Shown one piece after another: positions 13,001-23,019 of a DNA stretch of 64,000 nucleotides. Where the stretch lies: the NCBI GenBank assembly GCA_902702965.1, contig CACRXP010000112.1:301737-365736 (forward strand), written 5' to 3'. Origin of the DNA: Spirometra erinaceieuropaei (taxonomy: Eukaryota > Platyhelminthes > Cestoda > Diphyllobothriidea > Diphyllobothriidae). The notes under the pieces are model-generated. The model worked only from the letters and a program-made list of their open reading frames with translations. It made no database searches and was not told where the DNA came from. Position numbers and translations under genes: made by a program. Every line of letters starts with the position of its first letter. The stretch's first letter is position 1.

Positions 13001-16000
13001 CTTAACTCTATTTAGGTAATAATAGCAGCGGCTCTATAAATAGAGATGCGGACAGAGTGATACAATACTGTTTCGATTTTATTCGGTCTGTCACTCATAA
13101 CCCTTGCCCGCATCTTGGACCAGAAGCCAAAACCTTTGCGCGAACACAGCACAGACGGTCCACAGACGGGTTCTGTCGATGAGTCATAAACTTTTAACTG
13201 AACTCGGTCCGCAGATCCAGAAAATAGGGACGCCAATTAACGTTGACTCGACGATGTGATTACTCTGCAGCTGATAGATCTCGTCTGTGAACCGTCTTTG
13301 TCATGTGTTTTCGAATATGTTTGTTTTAATCCTAGGCGTTAGACAGCATTGTACAGTAGGTGGGCCAACTCATGAAATGTCCACCGAAATCCCGAAATGC
13401 TTTTTCGTTTCGAAAAGGTTAATTAAATGGGCTTGTAAAACTAATTAGTCTGCAGTATAATTCTATAATAATTCAGTTACCTCAGGATGCTGGCTTTCGA
13501 ACGAATTTCCTTCCGGCTAAATACAAAATCTTTACTCTGTAAAAAACGACTACTTAGGTAGCATGCATTTTCTCATTGATTTTCGGTGCCTCTAAATGTC
13601 CAATTTTATTTCATGGAAAACATGGATAAAAATATTCATTCTTTCGCTCATTCGGTTGAAACTTACGTCTTCTTCCAATGTTATACTCGAAGGAAGGGTA
13701 TTATTCAGTTTCCAAAAACTTTTCCGATTTCCAAATAATTTTGAATCCCCTCTGTGGTCACACTTTTATTCAGGGTTTCCAAAATACAAGCCATGTATTT
13801 TCCGCGTACGGAAAACCCCACATTTCTCTACGGTATTTAGAGGAGACCCTATGGGGTTCGTAAAATGTAGCATTGGATTTGATCCATGTTGGTAACTTTA
13901 CAAGCCACACTGGTAACTGCAGAGACATGACGATTTATGAACGGTCATGTCACGGTATTAAAAGTCTTACAGTTAAAAACTTTTTAAAAACTAAATTATG
14001 CCCCTCCTCAAATATAAAATTAAAAGAAGACTTAATTTTCTTCCGAATGAGCGAAGGAATGGATATTTTTATCCATGTTTTCCATGAAATAAAATTGGAC
14101 ATTTAGAGGCACCGAAAATCAATGAGAAAATGCATGCTACCTAAGTAGTCATTTTTTACAGAGTATAGATTTTGTATGCAGCCGGAAGGAAGTTTGCTCG
14201 AAAGCCAGCATCCTGAGGTAACTAAATTATTATAGAATTATACTGCAGACTGATTAGTTTTACAGCCCCACTTAATTAACCTTTTCGAGACGAAAACGCA
14301 TTTCGGAATTTCGGTTGACATTTCATGAGTTAGCCCACCTACTGTACATGATTGAATGCTGGCATAATAAGACTGAAGCAGTTCTGTATCAAACCGGCCC
14401 TTGCACACACCCAGCTATCAAAGTTTGGGCGAGTCCGACCTGGAAGGTGGCTGCTACTTCACGAGCTCTGCCACCCAGTCGTAGGTTTGTTCCTTCGGGA
14501 AGCCAATGGGTCGGTGTGCGCCCATTCTTACATGAATAAATACATGATCCCCAGGGACAGAGAATGTCAGGTGAGGGGGCACTGATGAAGGGCGGCTCAA
14601 TGAAGTGTTCATGGTGCATCTGACGGATACCTCCAGCGGGTCATCTGCGCCGTGCGTACGTGCATGCTTGTATTCATGATCCCGGGTAATGGTCAGGATT
14701 ATGACTGGCTGAGGCAGTGCCGTATCATTATGCCTGCACCTCTGGTGATACCTAGCACTATCTGATTGATGGCATTTCTGGTTGTCTATTTTATTCGGAA
14801 TTCCGATGTACCTTAATTGTAATGGTGTGTCAAACTTCACGATCAGAGATCCCGGGTTCGAATCTCAGGTGATCCATGCCTGGAGGTGGGTTTGACCGGC
14901 TGCTGATGGCTAATAAGTCAGAAATGGCCATTCCGGTCCTCCTTGTATCTGTCGTTACCATGTCCTTTACTTCTACTATTACTAGTTGCTGTGCGATCGC
15001 CTGCGAGGGTTCTAGTATGAGCCCCAAAGGCACAACGGAACGAGCACGCTCCATAGTCTGATCGGTGAATGTCCATCTGTCGTAATTAATATTCCCGATC
15101 ACAACCGACAGGACAACGGGCCCATGGCTCAATGGTAGAGCGTCAGACTCCATGACCAAAGATTCCGGGTTCGAATCTCAAGTGATCCACGCGTGGGGTT
15201 GGGTGTAGCTGGCTGATGACGGCTAATAGGTCAGAAATGGCCATTCCCGTCTCCCCTGTATTTGTTTTTACTTTCTCATTAATTGTAACCGTCTACTTTA
15301 CAGGGACTGCATATCATACCGGTGACCATCACTAACGCAGGTTGCCTGGGTCAATATTCATCTGCCCCCGTTTGTACTTTTGTATATATGCACGTGTATG
15401 AGGGAAAGAGTTCAATTTTTGGGTCCTTCTGTTTTAAATTATATGATCTGGCAAAACGTAGGGACCCAAAATGCCACTGAGAATTCGGGTCTGTATGAAT
15501 CCGAAAGGGATATTCATTATTGACTTATAGTGTACGTTCCGAAAGGTTTGGTTAGAACAAAGACGAACTTATAATCTAGGCTAATAATCCTGAAAGTCAT
15601 GTAGTGCACCAGGCTTCCATTGTCTGCAGTTAATCTCCCCAGCCATTTAAATCGCTCTCGTATTTTCCACGGCAGCTCCCATAAGACGGTTCATCAGTAG
15701 TTCAGTAGACACTCGTTGAGTGCCTGTGATCCTTAAAGTTTTTAGTAACTTTTGACCAGTTATGCGCTTTTCCGGCTTTTTTCTACTCCGCTTCACCGTT
15801 TTACCTAAATACGATCTAGAGGACAGTTCCGCATGTCTATCTGCTGGATCAGTTTATGAGACTTCAGGTATTTGCGGCTGTTTTTTAATGACCTTCCCAC
15901 ACCCGGTCAATTAATCACTCTGCTTTCTATTCTGCATACTTTTGAAGGTACTGCGACCTGAACGTCACAGGCGATGGAAGTTGCATGAACATGTGCTGCG

Positions 16001-16122
16001 GTCGCGGGTACCGAAGCATCACTAAACAAATATTTGAGAAATGCAGATGTGTTATGCAACAGAACTTCAAAGTGCACTGTCAGACCTGCGTCCGAGAAGA
16101 GACTCGGCACGTCTGTCTGTAA
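6805..16122 (+). CDS. Wnt-family secreted signalling ligand (spliced; first exon missing)
   Basis: Wnt proteins are secreted, lipid-modified ligands that bind Frizzled receptors and pattern body axes. Five exons, listed separately, join as 6805-7079, 8292-8929, 9958-10092, 12412-12581 and 15948-16122. They give 463 residues plus a stop, without the signal peptide. Intron phases are 1, 0, 0 and 2, and each junction restores Wnt spacing. For example, exactly 11 residues separate the AG of QHNYMAG from CKCHG across intron 2, as in other Wnts. Family blocks in order are the N-terminal Cys pair with RRWNCS, GTREQA, CSCG, SGCPDN, CKCHGVSGSC, SPDYC, GSVGTVGR and CCGRGY. Oddities are two long insertions in exon 2 and loss of the WCC motif near the C terminus. 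The subfamily (Wnt2, 4, 11 or other) cannot be fixed by eye. Confidence 0.95.
7560..7800 (+). repeat. Dispersed repeat family B, partial copy in Wnt intron 1
   Basis: This shares the GTTGTTTTGGTGAAAGCCTGG-like segment, a GGATGAGGGGGAGAG segment and the CACTATAAACT ... GCGTAGGTCACC block with the copy at 5595-6130. It lies wholly inside the 1212-bp intron 7080-8291 and away from both splice sites. Confidence 0.55.
8292..8929 (+). CDS. Wnt exon B: TREQA helix, C-C block, two insertions, NQHNYMAG
   Basis: The acceptor is ATTAAG before 8292 (a weak pyrimidine tract) and the donor TTGG|GTAAGT at 8929/8930. G plus GT from the neighbouring exons builds the Gly of GTREQA. Of 212 codons, residues 1-33 hold the conserved helix and CSC. 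Residues about 34-99 are a Pro/Gly/Asn/Gln-rich insertion. Residues 100-122 hold FYHSGCPDN, the counterpart of the family's WGGCSDN. Residues about 123-201 include a second insertion with an acidic run (174-180). Residues 202-212 hold the NQHNYMAG counterpart of the NLHNNEAGR motif. Basic motifs RTKR (63-66) and RRQR (162-165) sit inside the insertions. Confidence 0.93.
9958..10092 (+). CDS. Wnt exon C: lipid-hairpin CKCHGVSGSC
   Basis: The acceptor is CTCTCTTCAG before 9958 and the donor CTG|GTAGGG at 10092/10093. The exon is 45 codons and phase 0 at both ends. CKCHGVSGSC is encoded at 9985-10014. The first Ser of VSGS, at 10003-10005, is the position that Porcupine acylates in known Wnts. 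It is followed by KVCFRQL in place of the usual K-T-C-W, so the Trp is replaced by Phe. Confidence 0.95.
10713..11925 (-). mobile_element. Degraded Tc1/mariner element in Wnt intron 3
   Basis: The minus strand encodes pieces of the same transposase family as the element at 23020-24936. A SKVTLWQIINEKIVPRN block (near 11860-11910) comes from the N-terminal helix-turn-helix region. A catalytic-domain piece at 11281-11646 has YFCDEVLF and ILHDNAPVY, holding the first two Asp positions. C-terminal sequence continues to about 11000. The frame is broken by stops and indels, and homology stops abruptly near 11925, so the 5' end is truncated. A possible terminal repeat, CAGTAGGTTAGC after TA, begins at 10713. 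It cannot make a functional transposase. Confidence 0.75.
12412..12581 (+). CDS. Wnt exon D: linker to C-terminal domain, SPDYC and GSVGTVGR
   Basis: The acceptor is TTTTCAG before 12412 and the donor GGAAG|GTAAGG at 12581/12582. There are 56 codons plus two bases (phase 2). It encodes a basic/hydrophobic linker, then LVFTEHSPDYCLPDPQRG and SVGTVGR, matching the family block L-V-Y-x-E-x-SPD-[YF]-C ... G-[ST]-x-GT-x-GR. Confidence 0.95.
13354..14344. mobile_element. 991-bp foldback (long inverted repeat) mariner-like element in Wnt intron 4
   Basis: TA dinucleotides at 13352-13353 and 14345-14346 flank the element. The left arm 13354-13678 and right arm about 14020-14344 are imperfect inverted copies of each other, about 325 bp long with few differences. 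They enclose a unique centre of roughly 340 bp. No transposase is encoded, and open frames inside are arm by-products. The terminal AACTCATGAAATGTC stretch nearly matches the ends of the transposase-bearing element at 23020-24936, which suggests it was mobilised in trans by a Tc1/mariner enzyme. Confidence 0.85.
14410..14550 (+). repeat. Dispersed repeat with a second copy near 45985-46115
   Basis: Both places share a run of the form GCCACCCA...AGGTTTGTTCC-GGGAAGCCA-TGGGTCGGTGTGCGCC-ATTC, with scattered differences. No coding content was recognised. Confidence 0.45.
14825..15290 (+). repeat. tRNA-derived SINE in tandem (dimer) arrangement, Wnt intron 4
   Basis: Two tRNA-like heads with box-B motif GGGTTCGAATC lie near 14853 and 15167. 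The second also has a box-A-like TGGCTCAATGGTAGAGC at about 15126-15142. Each head is followed by the same body segment, CAGAAATGGCCATTCC. A tail with CACAACGGAACGAG and CCGATCAC...ACAACGGGCCC separates the first body from the second head. The acceptor-stem ends do not pair, so neither head is a working tRNA. Confidence 0.7.
15948..16122 (+). CDS. Wnt exon E: Cys-rich C-terminal domain and stop
   Basis: The acceptor is TTTTGAAG before 15948. AG from exon D plus G completes the Arg of GRYC. The exon encodes the CCGRGY block (15994-16011), a CRC pair, HCQTC and a final VCL before TAA at 16120-16122. Spacing from CRC to HC is the canonical nine residues, but the usual FHWCC reads MQQNF (16054-16068), so the Trp and two adjacent cysteines are absent. 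An NVT sequon lies at 15961-15969. No stop or frameshift interrupts the exon. Confidence 0.95.
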
Positions 16123-17170
16123 TTATGCGAAGGACAGTGGACCGCGCATGTATATATGCCCCTGCAGAGGTCAGGAGGATCTGCAGCGCCTTCTCCTCCC
16201 TACTAGACACTGACGCACATGTGGTTCGCCGGCACACCTTCCACGAGGAAGGTGTGCACCTGGGGCCGCCTCAGCATAAAGACTATATTTTCCATCGAAC
16301 AAAAACGCAACCTTACAACAGGATCCTCCCTTCAGAGTAACTTACCTCTTCTGCTCCCAATTCTCCCCTCTTCCTTCTAGTCAACATGTATGTATATATG
16401 CCTGCAAATATGAAAAAAACCTAGCACCTAAACGTTTGCTGCATGAAGATTCGGAAGGATGCTGGGAGGTCTTTTTAAAGAGACAATTATGCCATTGTTA
16501 CCGTCTTGGTCTTTCGCATTTAACCACTGAAAGTTTACAATTTAAGCTAGTGAGTGCTCTGTGTTCGCATTTTCTCCACAGGGGAACGCGTGCTTCTTAG
16601 GGGGAACAAGAGTCGCTGCGTATGCTAAGACCACTATTACTTGAAACAAGGGCGAAACTAGGAGTAAGGACGTCCTTAAGTGAATCTCAGATGATTAGTA
16701 TTTCTGACCATGGTTAGAGTGCCACATTTGCATGCTAATAAGTTCAGAAAGTAGGCAACTAAAAGCATCTAATCGCAACGATGTGCAGTTTTAACGAAGG
16801 AAGTTAGTATTTTCAACTAAACTTGCATCAGTTTTTAAGAAAGAACATTATTGACCATCACCCGTATTTGTCGAAAGTTTTGGGCTCAAAAGTAAACTGC
16901 AAAATAATCAGATTACAAAAACCCAGTGACGTCTACACGTTGATTTTGACCCTTTATTGAAAAATGCAAAATGCAAAGGGTTTTTTAAATTTAATTGTAA
17001 GGCGTTTTGTGCTCTTCAAAGGTGGTACGAAAGGTGGCACTTAAATCGTTGTCCGGCGAGGTTGGGTCCTGCAGTCCCCCACTTGAGTGATATTATATGG
17101 CTAGTTTTCTAAAAAATTTGGTAGATGCAAATACGCCGACTTCACAAATATCACGTATTTGCATCTTACC
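16123..17170 (+). other. Wnt 3' region and intergenic sequence
   Basis: This should contain the 3' UTR of the Wnt transcript. I saw no convincing AATAAA signal with a downstream element close to the stop, so the cleavage site is not called. No other gene was recognised. Confidence 0.4.
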
Positions 17171-17174
17171 ATTT

Positions 17175-17545
17175 TAATCCAGCGAGTGACTGTACCACGG
17201 GGGAAGGATTGTCTACACGCCAGCCTCAGTTACTTTAGTTATCAGTTCACATGTGCCTCCCTCTGCGTGGTTCGAGCCCTGCCGGCTCTCCCTTCATTAT
17301 CTTAATCCGAAGAATGGCCAAGTAGACTTGCTAATGGCATTGTTCCGACGATGTGGAACCCCGCCGGTTCCACTACGGTGGCCATGCGCTGCGAATTAAA
17401 ACGAGGTGCCCTCGGTGGTCTTCCAGTTGTGATCGCGTCTCCCATATCCTCTTAATCCAGCGAGTGGCTGTGTCGGGGATGGAGTTTGTGCGTGCCACCT
17501 TCACTCGCTTCCCTGCGCGTGCTCTGAGCTCTGCGTGATCTCCCC
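17175..17545 (+). repeat. Tandemly duplicated repeat of about 120 bp
   Basis: AATCCAGCGAGTG opens two related segments, at about 17177-17300 and about 17456-17545. Both run through a diverged 90-120 bp that ends with a TGCGTG...GCTCTCC or TGATCTCCCC block. The first segment contains GGTTCGAGCCC, a box-B-like motif, so this may be a second tRNA-derived family. Confidence 0.4.
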
Positions 17546-20029
17546 TTCCCTTTCCAATCTGCGCGTCGCACGCACCCGAAGTTGATAAGGGCTTAGAATG
17601 TGCTTCTTAGGGTTCTCTCGAGGGGCCACGTAAGGACGAAGTCCATATGCCCTGACACAGGCGCTTAAGGACTGCCTAGCCGATGATCGGCCGACATTAT
17701 AGGCCCAATAATAACTTTGTCTTTCATCCCCGCCTGGCATCCACACCATGGTACGACACGACCTATCAATCAAGCGGGGCTGCAGAACCAAACCTCGTTC
17801 GTTGTTCCTTATTAGTTGTAAAATATTTGCTATCGACGATATTCAAACAATGCTGAAACTCGGTAGAAAATTGTGAATTTAGAGCACAATCCATAACCTA
17901 GATAGATGTGGCAGTTAAAGAGACAAAAGATTGGTTGTAATGGAAGCACGCAGTCAGAGATTGCTTATGGCGAGATGGACCCGGGCTCTCATCTTCCAGG
18001 ATTCATACCGAATGCTAAACAAATGGACCATCTCAGACGTACCCTACACGCAGGTGTTTGAGTGTTTTGCAACCAAAATTACGCTTAGAGAGGCAACTAT
18101 GAATGCTTCTGGTAAAACGAGACATCCCGATGGAACCGACGCCTAGCATGAAAATAACTTTAGTCATACTATCCAGCTTACGTGAGTGTCTCCCCTGTTT
18201 TCGACTTGGGTGTTGCAGAGGCTGTGTTGACAGGTACAAATTCCACAATGTGTCGGGACACCTTGTCTCATTCCACGAGTGAAAAGGAAACGTTTGACTT
18301 AGTGGAAATCACGGCAAGACTTCCTTCTTAAGCATTGCAAGTGAGAGGTTTGTCAGAGTGGATGCACATCCTCAGGGGAAATCGCTGCCAGAAACTTTGC
18401 AGGACAACAGTCGTGATCACCGGCTTTAGCTTACATCATGAAAACTTTCGAGAAATGGAAACCGGCGCCATTGTCATTTTTGACCCGGTAATTCCCTTAC
18501 ACACCCTCCATGCCAAGCGCCCAAAAAGCAATCAAACAATTCGATGCTGGGGACACCTTACGCAGATGACGAAGGAGTAGCACGACAGCAGGAATCGCTT
18601 GTCTCAGAAGAATCTGCTGTGACAAATGGGATTTATCACATACTCCTAGGTGTCATCTTCAGCCAAACTGACAGAAACCAGTCTTGATGAACGGTTTGAA
18701 ATAAACATCAGTCACTGAACTGATCACAAACTACTCACCGTCCGCACAGGCAGTTTGAAAAAAAGCACCTAAAGCCAGGCTGCGCGATCTTTGGTTCACA
18801 AACCATTGCGCGCTAAACATCACAACTGAAGGGAACGTTCGACAGAGCGTGGACGTCCTTGAGTCCAACTGCTCAATCTTCGGACTGGTCATTAGCGCCA
18901 AGAGGAATGCTGATTATGCACCGATAGACGCCAAGTTTAGGTTACAACGAACGCTAAATAAATGTCATTGGAACTGGGGACACATTTCAGGACAATTTTG
19001 CAGAGTTTTCTATCCTACTCAACGAGCTGTTCGCAACCACACGCGTAAACATGAGTGAATCTGCCAATGTCCAGTTAGCTGCAGTGAATCGAGCCCAGTT
19101 ACGTGTTAATTTTTGTAGAGTACGTTTCGCTCCCTTTTTTCTACGTAATAATCCTAGACCGAGTAAAGATTCTATTAGGCCACTGTGAATACGGTTCCTA
19201 AAATGAGAAGCCCAAGCGGACAAAAAGCTCTTCTTTTTGTCTCCTACTTCATTCACACTGACTCAAGAGATCCGGTGCCCTTAGCATGGCGGCCGAGATA
19301 TGTGGGGATCCTCGTCAGGGTAACAGCCAGTCAAAAAGCGGCTGTTTAGGGTGGTTATATTCCCTGAGTAGTTAAGTTACGCCTGTACGTGTCCCGAGAC
19401 TAAAAATAAGTGATAACATCACGGAGTTAATGACGCTGAAGTAAATGACGAATGTTATCCACAGATCCCCCAGGTTTAGATCTGTTTCAGAGCCTGTGAA
19501 AGGCGTATTCGTCCAAAGGGAACTTATTCCGGCAATGGCACCATTCAGACGCGCGTGCACATTGCGATTTGTCTGGTTATCCCGTGCTTACTGGTCTCTG
19601 TTACCAATGCCGGCACACGACTTCGACCTCAACGCCGATCGCTCAGGCGTATGCGGGCTTACCGAGTGGACAAGACGTGACTATCATCCGCAAAGGTCAA
19701 ACTACATCGGCTGACCGCACATGGACTCCTGATGATCTGGCGAATCCGTTGGCATGTTCCCTGGGTTACTTGTATGCATCCAGCCACAGTGCTCTTTGTT
19801 CTGTCAATTTTGTCGCCCCCGGGTCGAATCAGGGAACTAACTGACATCATCGCTGCATCCAGATTTGCGAAATGAGCTGACCTGATGGCTGCCTGCACTT
19901 AGGTTGGTCCCATTTTTGATCAGGAAATGTTGCCTCTTAGAGGATCCTCCGACATAATAAAACCGAGTCAAAAGGCGGGCGGTGTAAACGAAAAAAAACT
20001 TTTGTTCTTTACAGGCCTGTAAGAGAAGA
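17546..20029. other. Intergenic sequence with a possible RTE fragment
   Basis: No gene could be supported. Near 18860-18930 on the + strand a short reading (FGLVISAKR) resembles the F-G-L-x-I-N-x-x-K-T segment just after the RTE reverse-transcriptase active site. It is too short and isolated to call as a feature. Confidence 0.3.
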
Positions 20030-20480
20030 AGGCTATTGCAATTTCAGTTGGCTGTTCCAGGGCGACCCAAGCACTGCCATCCAGGAAGCGGGATTTGTAC
20101 CAATGCGTGCACTAAAGTCGCCAAGGACAACCATTTCCTTTGTCGGTACTGCTATTCTGCCTATGACCATTTTACACAGCCTTCTGCATAATGGCAAGAA
20201 GGGTGTTCAGACCTTCGCAGAATACGTACCGCAATCATCAGAGTTGATCATCTTGGCGGAGAGGAGGGCGTAGGCACCGACGATGACGGTGATAATGGTG
20301 ACAATTTTATTCCTTGAAGGGCAGTCTGGTGGTCACAAGACCATGGTTGAAGCCCTGCGGCAGGCAGAACAGCCGTCTCATGAAGCATTCCTGAGGACAA
20401 AGACGACTCCGACGTCTCGTCGTTCTGCCTTTGAGTCTTCGTTGCAGGGCAAGTTATGTCGGCACCCATGCTTTACAGTT
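20030..20480 (-). pseudogene. RTE-like retrotransposon AP-endonuclease fragment
   Basis: Read on the minus strand and allowing frameshifts, this gives an endonuclease order known from RTE-clade non-LTR elements. An LPQGFNHGLVTTRLPFK segment (near 20320-20380) is followed by IVTIITVIVGAYA (near 20270-20310), then MVVLGDFSARIGTN (near 20090-20135). The last is the conserved L-G-D-F-N-A-R-x-G block with a catalytic-site Asp. It is truncated near 20030 and multiply broken, so it is a dead relic. Confidence 0.65.
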
Positions 20481-21029
20481 GTCCAGGCTAAGGGAAGTGG
20501 GTCTCACTAGAAGCCGCAGTACACACACTAAAGCAACCAGTTCCCGAGCAATCAAAGCTATCCTCCCTTCCAGCTGATTTACAATTGGATTGTCTTTAAG
20601 CGACCAGAGTAACACTGCTCACGCTTGCTTGACACTCGAACTTTCGAGCTGCAGCGGCAAGCCTGACAGGAAATTGACTAGGGGGAAAACTCTGAATCAC
20701 ACGATTTTATAGTTATGGGTGCAACAAGCGACCGTTATTCCTTTCCTCCAGAATCAATAGTCCTGTGAAATGTATTCGATTACGTGCATTTATATACAAA
20801 GGGAGTAAGAAAGGGACAGCTAAATATGCAAAAAAGGGTTTGAGATCGACGCAAATGTAGGAATGCGTTTCTTCCTTTCCACCATTTGGACGTAAGTTTA
20901 ATATCCAGCGGCAAAATTTGAACTAAAGAAGGACTACTTGTTGTAGGACACGAGGATATAGACCCTCTAGTACAATAGGTGACCCCGCGTTAAATTCTCG
21001 GGGGTTTCTCTTCTCATGTACGGACGTTA

Positions 21030-21150
21030 AACCAAACCCTAACACTTACCTTTACCCTCCCAGCCCTCAGTCTGACCAATAACACTATCATACGCATAAC
21101 CCGAGTTCTAGCCCTCCTGGTACTAACCCTAATACTGACCTACCTGGAAT
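21030..21150 (-). repeat. Degenerate CCCTAA-like tract
   Basis: Irregular repeats of CCCTAA- and CCCTA-like hexamers run along the + strand (TTAGGG on the minus). Decay is heavy, with no run of more than two exact units. Confidence 0.5.
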
Positions 21151-21534
21151 TTCGTACTGAGCCACCTGGAATAACGAAGGTCCATATTTCCGCACGAAAT
21201 CCCTCCGAAGTTTAAAATGCAGGGGAGAATGTTGACTAGGAATGCTTTAATAAAAAAAAACTCATGGACATGAGTCACGAGGATTTCTTTGGTTTCGGTA
21301 AGAGTAATGACATAATTTGGGTAAATAAACGAGTCTTTGACGTCCCTACATTACCTCTTTTAACACTTTAGTGGTTGAGTTCAGTCCACACTTCAATCAG
21401 AACTTATCAGGCGATCTTGTATGCAAGCGCAAGGAAGATTTCAGAGTAGCAATGACTTACTAGGCCCCCTAAACAGGATATGAGAACAAGAGTCGCCTGC
21501 AATACGGATGGCTTTGTTCCAACTCCGAGTAAAA

Positions 21535-21700
21535 TTGGGGTTAGGTTTATGGTTAGACTTAGGGTTAGGTCAACGATTAGGATTAAGGCTAGATTTAAAG
21601 TTGACGGCAAGGTAGGGCAGGATCAAATTTGGGGTTAAGGTTTGGGCTAGTGTTGAATGCAGAATTAATGTTTAGTGCAGGGTCAAGGCCAAGATAAAAG
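21535..21700 (+). repeat. Degenerate TTAGGG-like tract, opposite orientation to 21030-21150
   Basis: Repeats such as GGGGTTAGG, ACTTAGGGTTAGG and GGGGTTAAGG occur with many substitutions. It lies about 400 bp from a tract of opposite orientation. The two could be inverted arms of one decayed element or separate satellite relics. Confidence 0.5.
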
Positions 21701-22689
21701 CAACAATTAGTTTAATATTATGGTTTTTGGGTGAGCGTAACTATTCCCATGTCCTATCTGGGGGACCATATAAGTCGGTCACACCGGCTTCAATACTGAC
21801 AATGTCTGTCGGTAACAGTCAAGTTAAACAGTTACAATTTTATGTCTGAATCATCAATAAACGGGCAATGTATTGAACCTGCAAGATAAACTTGCACTCT
21901 AGCATAGTTAAAAGAAAACAATGATATTTGGGCCCTTCCGGTCAACCAACTGAAGAGTCCGGAAACTGTTTAATTAAGGCCACATGTCAACCCGGCGTTT
22001 GGCATTTCTGACATTTGGACAAGTGGGATGTTTTTGACAAAACTGCGTATATCTGATTTTGGCATGCACATAATTTCTGTTTTATTCGGATTGCAACGCC
22101 CTCCCACTCAAAACTCTACAGCGTCTTACCCTTTTCCTTAGAGTTTTGATAACTTTGTGGGCGAGTACTGGGCCAATCTTATCAACCGAAAGCACTCTTT
22201 AGGGGAGCGATAAATGTGAAACTTTGACACTCTTACAACAGATATTATAATTAGATTTTAAACAACTACTTTCATACTCGATAGCTGATAAAGCTTTGGA
22301 CGGCCGCCAATTAACTCGAGGCTGCAAATCGCTGGTGATTGGAACATTGATGTAGAAAATTCTGCGATCTCACACTTGCAGTTTGATTTGGGTTTCCTGT
22401 TGTGTATTTTAGACCTGTATATCCATGTCCATTGTTTTATGATTGTGCCATCTGCCTCAGATCTAGTAAGTTTAAAATATCGTTTTACCGCAAATGGACG
22501 AAGCTCAGTCCGCCTGCATATTGATTGTCATTTTGATGTGATTAAACTACACATGATCTTTATGTGAAGCTTCAATGGTCAAAGTATACCATGGATCAAG
22601 GTATTCTTGTTTTTACAAGGGTAGTACTCAGATACATATGCGTATGCATATATAATCTCTCCATCGTCTCTCCCTTCCGATGCATATGT

Positions 22690-23012
22690 ATAAAATGATA
22701 GTGGGACGCTCATCGATCGTTCTTACGGAACTCACTCGTCCGTTCTGTCATCGTCAGCCAGTCATAACCAACCCCGAAGTGTGGAACACCTGGGGCTCAA
22801 AATTTCGACCTGTTAGTTAGAAGTCCAACGCCTTCAACCACTGAGCCACGGGCCAGAAATGGCCAGTCCAGTCTCCGTTGTCTTTGTTAGTACTAAGATT
22901 CTGCCTATATCATGCGCCGCTGTGCGGTCGCTGGTTGGGCTCTAGTGATAGCCCGTAAAGCGCAACGGAACGAGTGAGTTCCGTAAGAACGATCGGTGAT
23001 CGTCCTCTCTCC
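22690..23012. repeat. Two tRNA-derived SINE fragments head to head
   Basis: The left fragment is a minus-strand SINE. On that strand a GGCTCAGTGGTTGAAGGCG head ending near 22860 is followed by the GACTGGCTGACGATGAC body and the ACGAGTGAGTTCCGTAAGA tail. The right fragment (about 22850-23012) is a plus-strand body and tail, with CAGAAATGGCCAGTCCAGTC and CAACGGAACGAGTGAGTTCC. The Tc1/mariner element begins 8 bp further on. Confidence 0.6.
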
Positions 23013-23019
23013 ACCATTA

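Noticed and set aside
13596..14106. Open frames of 77-99 codons inside the foldback element
   Set aside because: They follow the inverted arms and centre and show no transposase motif.
15121..15192. tRNA-like sequence with box A and box B
   Set aside because: The acceptor-stem ends do not pair, the T stem is mismatched, and the same sequence recurs with a common body. It is a SINE head, not a tRNA gene.
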